Below, in pieces: positions 3,849-5,880 of a DNA stretch of 5,880 nt (positions are counted from its first letter, which is position 1; every line of letters starts with the position of its first letter). Source of the DNA: Methanobacteriota archaeon (GTDB lineage: Archaea > Thermoplasmatota > Poseidoniia > Poseidoniales > Poseidoniaceae); NCBI GenBank assembly GCA_002726845.1, contig PBSP01000017.1:1-5880 (forward strand). The letters run 5' to 3'. The translations under genes were made by a program, and so were the position numbers. A model generated the notes under the pieces. The model ran no database searches, was not told the DNA's origin, and saw nothing but the letters and a program-made list of their open reading frames with translations.

Positions 3849-5880
3849 GGCAAGTGCAGTTACGAAGAAGCCAGCAAGAGCTACGACGACGAGACTTGGT
3901 GCGAACGATGGAACAGATCCAATGCCACCACCGAGTTGAACAACCGACGGGAGTTTGTCTCCGCTGCTGAGGAAGTCCTCAGCTGGCTTGTTCGCATGGT
4001 TACAGGTGGTTGGTATTCCTGCGTCACTACCGATTGCAGATGCATCGGAGAACATGACGTTGTTGCACCAGTTGCTGTCTTGGAGAAGCGGTCGGCGCTG
4101 GGATTCCTTCATTCCATCGTCACCGTATGCACCAGGCTTGGACCATTGGTCACCAACAACACCGCCACCATAGTTGATGTGGGATGATGGATCATCGGTC
4201 TGGAACCGTTGTGCAGGAGACTTCGAGAGGTCACACTCTGCATCCAAACAGGTGAGAACGTCCATTTCAACCCAGATGTATGGTGTGGATTGTCCGTCGT
4301 CAACGATGTACACGTATTCCTTGATGGTCATGGTCTCGCCCCATTCAGGAGGTGTGACGTACATGACGTTCTCTGCTTCACCGTGACCTCCACTGGTGTG
4401 GAAGGTTACAGCCAACATGTGGTCGTAGGTGTATGGTCCTTGATCGCCGCCAGCACTGACGTCAACCTCAACCGGCACATAGGTGCCCGTCAAGACGTCG
4501 GTAATGCCTTGGAAGTCAAATCCTGTGGTTTCATCGAACGAGTAATCTGCAACGAGTTCACGTACGTTTTCAACACGAACACCGATTTCTTGAGTTGCAA
4601 CACCTTGTTGGTAACTTGCAATCGGCATAACCGATGGGTCGTAGTTCGGAACATAACTTGGTGCGGTTGCAGTATCCTTGAGGACAAGGCGGATCTGACA
4701 GAAGTCGGAGCCACTTGGTCCAATTTGGTGGATACCGTTGTCGTTCAAGTAGTCGATTTCCCAAGCGTTAGCGGTTGTCGTTGCATCAGGTACGAGTGTG
4801 AAGACAAGGTTGTCTCCAACGATTTCTGTGCTGAAGTAGTTCTCGTATGTACACTGGTCGGTTGATTCTACAGTCCAAGTCAAGTCAGCATCGAGATGGT
4901 CAACATCGTACTTGACTGCAGACAAGTCATAGGTCAAGTTTTCGACATTGGTATCATCCTCCATGAGGCTGATGGACCATGGAGCAACTGGTGTTGATCC
5001 GTTCGCAGCGGTTACAACGGCTCCAGAGGTGACATCCCAATCGAGGACGACTGGAGCATCGTTTACTGGACTTACAGAGAACGAGACAACATACGGATCT
5101 GCGTCAGCATTCTCGCCGGTGAAGCTGTATGCCTCACACTCTGCTTGCGATGTGGTTGGGTTGAACACATGCGTATGCATGTTGTAACAACCAGTGTAGA
5201 AGGTTCCACCCCAGTTGGCGTTGTTGAGATACACATAGTTCTCACAAGCAGCCTTGGTGTCGTCTGTGGTGTCAGCAAAGTCAGAGTTGTAACATGTACC
5301 GGCGTCGTCGCTTAGAGTGAGTGTGACGTCACACGCACCACCAAGTTCGTTGGAGGTGTTCTCGGTGATGGTCAATTCGTTGTTGGTTACGCTTACTCCG
5401 AATGCAACACAGCTCGTTGGTACGGACGCACCCCATGTGTAGACTTGTCGAACAGGGCTCTGTTCGTTGTCCATGTCACGGATGTACGACTTGCTTGCGT
5501 TGGAGATGTCACCAAGGAACTTGGAGACGCTACCGAATCCTTCAGGAACGATGTTCGTGTAGGATCCATCATCAACGAAGACTGGCATACAATCAGCACG
5601 CTCCATGTTGCAGATGTCTGGCTTGTCGTTGACGTTGTTCACCGTCAAGGTCATGTTCTTTGTATCGGTCAAGCCGTTGCTGTCTGTTACGACAAATTCG
5701 AACTCAATCGTACCAAATTGGTCAGCGAGAGGCGTGATGGTCACTGTGTGTCCATTCTTGTCCCAGTTGACCAAGACGTTGCTGTGTGCAACGGTTGTTC
5801 CTTCTGTGACGGTCCAGGTGAGGTCAGCCTCATCGTCTTGGACGTCATCAGCAAGGTTGGTCAGTGAGATGACGTAGGCA
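3249..5880 (-). CDS. giant cadherin-like surface protein fused to a C-terminal archaeal type IV prepilin (5' end outside window)
   Basis: The frame is open from the right edge to TGA 3249-3251, giving 876 residues in the window; the start lies beyond 5880. TTG 5774 sits inside a domain and is not a credible start. The ectodomain is acidic, with beta-sandwich units ending in VNDKP (5616-5633) and VNDAP (5049-5066), as in cadherin-like/tandem repeat adhesins. A DLTWTV motif recurs at 5808-5825 and 4869-4886. The second unit holds a cysteine-rich insert (5127-5294). Two less typical beta-rich regions follow (about 5048-4560 and 4559-4215), then a Gly/Asp-rich linker. Next comes PSF plus a hydrophobic helix (3911-3846) and Arg-Arg, a C-terminal-anchor layout. 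The frame then runs on through an acidic linker into a type IV prepilin (see its own entry). A role in surface coat or adhesion is inferred; the secretion signal must be upstream of the window. Codon use is richer in C/G endings than in DP1. Confidence 0.85.
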   Translation of the reverse strand, partial: AYVISLTNLADDVQDDEADLTWTVTEGTTVAHSNVLVNWDKNGHTVTITPLADQFGTIEFEFVVTDSNGLTDTKNMTLTVNNVNDKPDICNMERADCMPVFVDDGSYTNIVPEGFGSVSKFLGDISNASKSYIRDMDNEQSPVRQVYTWGASVPTSCVAFGVSVTNNELTITENTSNELGGACDVTLTLSDDAGTCYNSDFADTTDDTKAACENYVYLNNANWGGTFYTGCYNMHTHVFNPTTSQAECEAYSFTGENADADPYVVSFSVSPVNDAPVVLDWDVTSGAVVTAANGSTPVAPWSISLMEDDTNVENLTYDLSAVKYDVDHLDADLTWTVESTDQCTYENYFSTEIVGDNLVFTLVPDATTTANAWEIDYLNDNGIHQIGPSGSDFCQIRLVLKDTATAPSYVPNYDPSVMPIASYQQGVATQEIGVRVENVRELVADYSFDETTGFDFQGITDVLTGTYVPVEVDVSAGGDQGPYTYDHMLAVTFHTSGGHGEAENVMYVTPPEWGETMTIKEYVYIVDDGQSTPYIWVEMDVLTCLDAECDLSKSPAQRFQTDDPSSHINYGGGVVGDQWSKPGAYGDDGMKESQRRPLLQDSNWCNNVMFSDASAIGSDAGIPTTCNHANKPAEDFLSSGDKLPSVVQLGGGIGSVPSFAPSLVVVALAGFFVTALAMASRRDDEEEENEDTRRIVEDEMAVSPVIATILMVAITVVLSGVIYVWASSLAETGKLGVPRVTFDIENEKLGTVDGYWSITVDQTEAELATGAVTVTVLYTNSDGARTSYETLLSNTSGVYGFNPSNSDAFVTFVDKVEDDGTFKESTFGIGDQIFVKTHAPDGKALDDATIRITYQPGPGEGSVIKTYQDLEYNKVV
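3834..3911 (-). other. C-terminal-anchor-like segment inside the fused protein
   Basis: The stretch reads PSF, a short spacer, a hydrophobic helix of about 17 residues (SLVVVALAGFFVTALAMA) and then SRR. This three-part plan (short motif, helix, basic cluster) is the plan of archaeosortase-type tails such as PGF-CTERM, which normally end the protein. Here the motif is PSF rather than PGF and about 195 residues follow the arginines. The helix would orient the ectodomain outside and the arginines inside. Confidence 0.6.
5127..5294 (-). repeat. two tandem cysteine motifs in the ectodomain
   Basis: Two copies of a Cys-Tyr-Asn ... Ala-x-Cys-Glu-x-Tyr motif lie in a row: CYNSDFADTTDDTKAACENY (5294-5235) and CYN...QAECEAY (5189-5127). 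Their first cysteines are exactly 35 codons apart, and the two cysteines within a copy are 16 and 17 residues apart. They probably form disulfide-stabilised loops outside the cell. The DNA copies have diverged, so the repeat is visible mainly at protein level. Confidence 0.55.

Noticed and set aside
4209..4865. 218-codon plus-strand ORF opposite the surface-protein gene
   Set aside because: It is rich in Val, Cys and Asn from reverse-reading of the GAC/GTC/AAC-rich codons of the surface gene. It has no domain and no start signal, while the opposite frame is clearly coding.
5772..5774. TTG 5774 as the start of the surface protein
   Set aside because: The frame stays open for 35 more codons to the edge, and those codons encode a continuous beta-sandwich segment containing DLTWTV. 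The true start is outside the window.
5445..5867. 140-codon plus-strand ORF near the right edge
   Set aside because: It is an antisense shadow of the cadherin-like region, whose own frame continues open to the window edge with VNDxP and DLTWTV motifs.

Overview
The window looks like chromosomal DNA of a euryarchaeon. The strongest evidence is a complete small subunit of the archaea-specific family D DNA polymerase. Supporting signs are an archaeal type IV pilin N-terminal segment (AVSPVIATILMV) and a tRNA gene without an encoded CCA end. Together with the very large, acidic, cadherin-like surface protein ending in a short membrane anchor, the style suggests a planktonic marine lineage such as Marine Group II (Poseidoniales). 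That placement is inference; only 'Archaea, probably Euryarchaeota' is well supported.

Layout: (1) 8-81, minus strand, tRNA-Val(UAC), with a TATA-like box about 26 bp upstream in a 59-bp divergent intergenic region. (2) 141-863, plus, a CinA C-terminal-domain protein (PncC-type NMN amidase) with an unusual charged tail. (3) 903-2477, plus, PolD small subunit (DP1), 39 bp behind pncC and probably in the same operon; its start region has a displaced Shine-Dalgarno motif and an overlapping out-of-frame start. (4) 2460-3140, minus, a HAD-IB phosphatase of phosphoserine-phosphatase type, whose 3' end overlaps the DP1 end tail-to-tail by 18 bp. (5) 3141-3248, a 108-bp spacer with a 12-bp perfect GC-rich hairpin and a smaller palindrome. 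(6) 3249 to the right edge, minus, the C-terminal 876 codons of a giant surface protein whose beginning lies outside the window.

The most striking object is the last gene. The cadherin-like ectodomain ends in what looks like a normal C-terminal anchor: a PSF motif, a hydrophobic helix and an Arg-Arg stop-transfer. The reading frame then continues without a stop through a short acidic linker into a complete archaeal type IV prepilin. The predicted topology places the prepilin-peptidase-like site on the cytoplasmic face, where that enzyme acts, so the product could be a polyprotein cut into an anchored adhesin and a free pilin.

The two halves of the window seem functionally unrelated: DNA replication and NAD salvage on the plus strand, cell surface on the minus strand. 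The surface gene also uses clearly more G/C-ending codons than its neighbours in hand-read samples, as expected of a highly expressed gene. No CRISPR array, insertion sequence, integrase or attachment site was seen.
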